64,000 nucleotides of DNA from an uncultured Clostridia bacterium. GTDB taxonomy: Bacteria > Bacillota > Clostridia > Oscillospirales > CAG-272. A program made the translations under genes and the position numbers. Below, piece by piece: positions 61,863 through 64,000 of this stretch; position 1 is the stretch's first letter, and every line of letters starts with the position of its first letter. Under the pieces are notes generated by a model, which ran no database searches, had not been told where the DNA came from, and saw nothing but the letters and a program-made list of their open reading frames with translations. The stretch is from the NCBI GenBank assembly GCA_944381075.1, contig CALWJT010000015.1, positions 1-64,000 of the forward strand, read 5' to 3'.

Positions 61863-63178
61863 AGAATGATAGGGCATGCTCTGTGCGGAGCGGCTTTCCG
61901 GCTTCCTGTGCCGTGCTTGCCGTGCTGATATTGCTGCGCGACGGGATGCGGCTGCCCGTCGGACGGCCGCTGCTTCTTCTTGCCGTTTTGATTCCGCTCC
62001 TTTTTTTCCGTGCGGAGGAAACATGGCTGTTCTGCGTTTTTTTGCTTCCCTTGTATCCGGGGCTTCCGGGCAACTATATCACCCTGCTGTTGATCGGAAA
62101 ACTGATTTTCCTTGCGTATCGGGAGCCGGCACGCTATCGTGTATCGAGAGAAACGGCAGCGGCGGTGCTTCTGTTTTCTCTTTACATTGAGATCCAGAAT
62201 TTGGCCCTTGGAGAGCTTTCTGTCTATTCGTTTGCGCTGGGAGCTGAGCTTTTGCTGCTTTTGCTGCTCGCCTCGGATGGGGTGCGGCCGCCTGTGGATG
62301 CGGTCGCCTCTGTGTTTTCGTTTTCGGTTTTGCTTTCCGGCACGGCCGCTCTTTTGGTCTTTGCCGGCGAACACTCTTTCCAGGAAATCTTTTCCGGAGC
62401 GGTTCGATTTGGCGATGCTTATGAGACCGACGGCATGCATATGACGCTCGATCCCAATTTTCTCGGGTTTTCCTGCCTTGCCGGAATTGCTGCAAATGCG
62501 GAGCTTCTCCGGCATGGCGCCTGTCTTTCAAAAAAAGCGGAAGCATCTGCTCTTTGCACGAAAAAGGCGGTCCTGCTTTTCCATATCGCGGCCCTGTTCT
62601 TTTTCGGCGTGATCGGACTTTCCCGCACTTTTCTTTTGTGCGCCGGCGGTCTTGCGGCGCTGGAGCTTGCAGCCTGTGCGAAGGAGCCGCGGTTATTTTT
62701 CCGCTGTGTGATTTTCTTATTTGCGTTCTGTACGGGAGCGGCGGCTGCGGCGGCGATGCTGGCGCCTGATCTGGCGGAGGTGCTTATCGGGCGGTTTTCC
62801 GCGGCGGACCTTGCCGGCGCAAACGGACGCGCAGAGCTGATTTTCCGATGGTATGAGGAATTCACCTCGTCTTTCCGAACGCTTTTCTTCGGTGTCGGCT
62901 TGTTTCGTACCAATGTCCACATGACAGCGCTTCAGTATTTATTTGGCCTTGGACTTGTCGGATCTTGCCTTGCTGCTGCCGCTTTTGTCAGGCTTTTGCG
63001 CGTCATTGGCTTTCGTGCTGTGCCGCAAGGCTCGATTCCGGCGGTCGTCCTGTCGGTCATGTCCTGTGCGGTACCTGCCGCCTGCTCGCTTTCCGCGTTG
63101 TTTCCCCTGATCTTTTCTTTTTCTGTGTCGGCCGGCCTGGAAGGACGCTTGAAAACCGCAGAGGCGTCTGCCTTTTGA
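61859..63178 (+). CDS. Polysaccharide polymerase/O-antigen ligase-like membrane protein
   Basis: A 439-residue protein with about ten to twelve membrane helices and one hydrophilic loop (FGDAYETDGMHMTLDPNFLG and the AGANGRAELIFRWYEEF segment), the layout of Wzy/WaaL-type enzymes. The 'R..W' segment and the H-D residues before it are typical of the catalytic loop. It probably links repeat units on the outer side of the membrane. The start overlaps the previous stop by 4 nt (ATGA). Confidence 0.8.
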   Translation: MKNDRACSVRSGFPASCAVLAVLILLRDGMRLPVGRPLLLLAVLIPLLFFRAEETWLFCVFLLPLYPGLPGNYITLLLIGKLIFLAYREPARYRVSRETAAAVLLFSLYIEIQNLALGELSVYSFALGAELLLLLLLASDGVRPPVDAVASVFSFSVLLSGTAALLVFAGEHSFQEIFSGAVRFGDAYETDGMHMTLDPNFLGFSCLAGIAANAELLRHGACLSKKAEASALCTKKAVLLFHIAALFFFGVIGLSRTFLLCAGGLAALELAACAKEPRLFFRCVIFLFAFCTGAAAAAAMLAPDLAEVLIGRFSAADLAGANGRAELIFRWYEEFTSSFRTLFFGVGLFRTNVHMTALQYLFGLGLVGSCLAAAAFVRLLRVIGFRAVPQGSIPAVVLSVMSCAVPAACSLSALFPLIFSFSVSAGLEGRLKTAEASAF

Positions 63179-63249
63179 AAAAACGAGCGGATCTGTGCTC
63201 GGCCGATTCCCAGCGTAGTCTGAAAAAATTCCCGGAGGTAATTGCTGAT

Positions 63250-63786
63250 ATGAAAAGCCGTTTTTCCCGTGCCGTCGGCAGGATCCTTTATGCCGCGGCG
63301 TCCCGCCTTCCGCGTACCTATTCCAAAATTAAGATCGGACAGAGAAGGCTTCGGGCATTTTGTGCGGAAAGGATCTTGTCCCATTGCGGAGAGGAGGTCA
63401 ATATTGACAGAAAAGCCTGGTTTGCCTCTGATGTATCCTTAGGCGACTGCTCCTCGATCGGCCATCGTGCTTATATCGAGGAGGGCACATATATTGGCAA
63501 TTTTGTCATGATGGGCACAGATTGTGCCGTGCTGACGAGAAACCATTCGTACAGCAGAACGGACGTTCCTATCTGTGTTCAGGGCATGGAGGCTCTGGAG
63601 CCGGTCCATATCGGCGATGACGTATGGATCGGCGCGCGAGTTACCATTTTACCGGGCGCTGTCATTGGGGATGGCGCCGTGATTGGAGCGGGCAGCGTTG
63701 TCCATGGCAAAATCCCGCCGTTTGCCGTAGCGGCGGGCAATCCCTGCAAGGTCCTGCGTATGCGCGCAGATCAGGAAAACTCATGA
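63250..63786 (+). CDS. Hexapeptide-repeat acyltransferase (colanic-acid/maltose transacetylase type)
   Basis: A 178-residue left-handed beta-helix protein: repeats from about residue 50 (INIDRKAWFASDVSLGDCS is approximate in the first turn; then IGHRAYIEEG, IGDDVWIGARVTILPG, IGDGAVIGAGSVV) and the closing AAGNPCKVLRM. The active-site His is in NHSYS. It likely O-acetylates a sugar of the polymer. GGAGG lies 11 nt before the ATG at 63250, so earlier in-frame starts within the polymerase gene are rejected. Confidence 0.85.
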   Translation: MKSRFSRAVGRILYAAASRLPRTYSKIKIGQRRLRAFCAERILSHCGEEVNIDRKAWFASDVSLGDCSSIGHRAYIEEGTYIGNFVMMGTDCAVLTRNHSYSRTDVPICVQGMEALEPVHIGDDVWIGARVTILPGAVIGDGAVIGAGSVVHGKIPPFAVAAGNPCKVLRMRADQENS

Positions 63787-64000
63787 CGATTTTTGTAAAA
63801 GCCAAGCTTTTTCTTCAGCTGCTGCTTTGTCTGATGATAAAGGCGCTGTGCCGGAGGAGGCCGGGCAGGAAAAAATATCCCGAGATTTGGCTGTTTTCGG
63901 AGCGGGGATATGATGCCTGCGACAACGCATGGGCGCTGTTTCAGTATGTGCGGACGGTCGTTCCTGGGAAAAAAGTATATTATATTCTCGACAGACATTC
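63783..64000 (+). CDS. CDP-glycerol glycerophosphotransferase family protein (3' truncated by window)
   Basis: The first 72 residues of a gene that overlaps the previous stop by 4 nt (ATGA) and runs off the right edge. A short hydrophobic/basic start is followed by IWLFSERGYDACDNAWALFQ and YVRTVVPGKKVYYILDR, the standard opening of teichoic-acid-type glycerophosphotransferases. It suggests a polymer with glycerol-phosphate or ribitol-phosphate units, or decoration of the exopolysaccharide. Confidence 0.88.
   Translation, partial: MTIFVKAKLFLQLLLCLMIKALCRRRPGRKKYPEIWLFSERGYDACDNAWALFQYVRTVVPGKKVYYILDRH

Overview
The window looks like a piece of the chromosome of a spore-forming, carbohydrate-fermenting, anaerobic Bacillota of class Clostridia, most likely an uncultured gut lineage. 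The evidence is the sporulation pair gpr and spoIIP, RNase J, HPr kinase, a GdpP-type c-di-AMP phosphodiesterase, a T-box leader before serS, FeoAB, the NifU-like/GGGtGRT pair, and many sigma-A promoters of TTGACA-N17-TATAAT type. Base composition is GC-moderate by eye (mid-50s %). Clear AT-rich exceptions lie at 1-220, 1.8-2.9 kb and above all 56.1-57.2 kb. No rRNA, tRNA, CRISPR array, insertion sequence, integrase or phage gene was seen.

Layout. 0-3 kb: the 3' end of an ABC exporter, a YugP-type zinc metallopeptidase, and a frameshifted secreted-protein gene with its own strong promoter. 3-12.7 kb: a GNAT acetyltransferase, a membrane-anchored HtrA protease, an alpha-mannosidase/acetyltransferase operon, a DUF4364 protein, a DUF624 protein, gpr and spoIIP. 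12.9-22 kb (minus strand): a very long GH28-type protein, RNase J with a long structured leader, a DUF4091 glycosidase-like protein, and a nucleotidyltransferase fused to a degenerate phosphomannomutase domain. 22-28.3 kb: ispE, a DUF362 ferredoxin-like protein, a CmpB-like membrane protein overlapping tepA, and a divergent three-gene unit (PduL-like acyltransferase, NifU-like scaffold, GGGtGRT protein). 28.6-33 kb: a small divergent XRE module, a GH29 fucosidase with mgsA and a YdcF/SanA protein, and two tandem DUF2500 paralogues. 33-41.5 kb: T-box-controlled serS, a URO-D family protein, an orphan oligopeptide-binding lipoprotein with a folded leader, DUF421/DUF4363, hprK and a YybS-like protein. 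41.6-50.6 kb: gdpP, feoAB, and a marR-ABC-ABC exporter operon with a palindromic operator. 50.9-58.7 kb: argS-yebC, a phosphomannomutase, a cyclase-family protein, an AT-rich two-gene exported cassette, and a DUF3343/cysteine-desulfurase pair. 59-64 kb: the beginning of an exopolysaccharide or wall-glycan locus (phosphoglycosyl transferase, a double glycosyltransferase, a polymerase/ligase, a hexapeptide acyltransferase and a CDP-glycerol glycerophosphotransferase that runs off the window).

How the parts may work together. The four predicted glycan hydrolases (GH38, GH28-like, DUF4091, GH29) all lack signal peptides, so they probably act in the cytoplasm on imported oligosaccharides. HPr kinase and methylglyoxal synthase fit control and overflow of sugar flux. 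The nucleotidyltransferase fusion and the intact phosphomannomutase could supply sugar nucleotides to the polysaccharide locus. Most of the window is ordinary Clostridial chromosome. The least understood parts are the GGGtGRT unit, the AT-rich exported cassette with a cysteine-peptidase-like domain, the double glycosyltransferase, and several structured leaders or palindromic operators that no listed gene explains.
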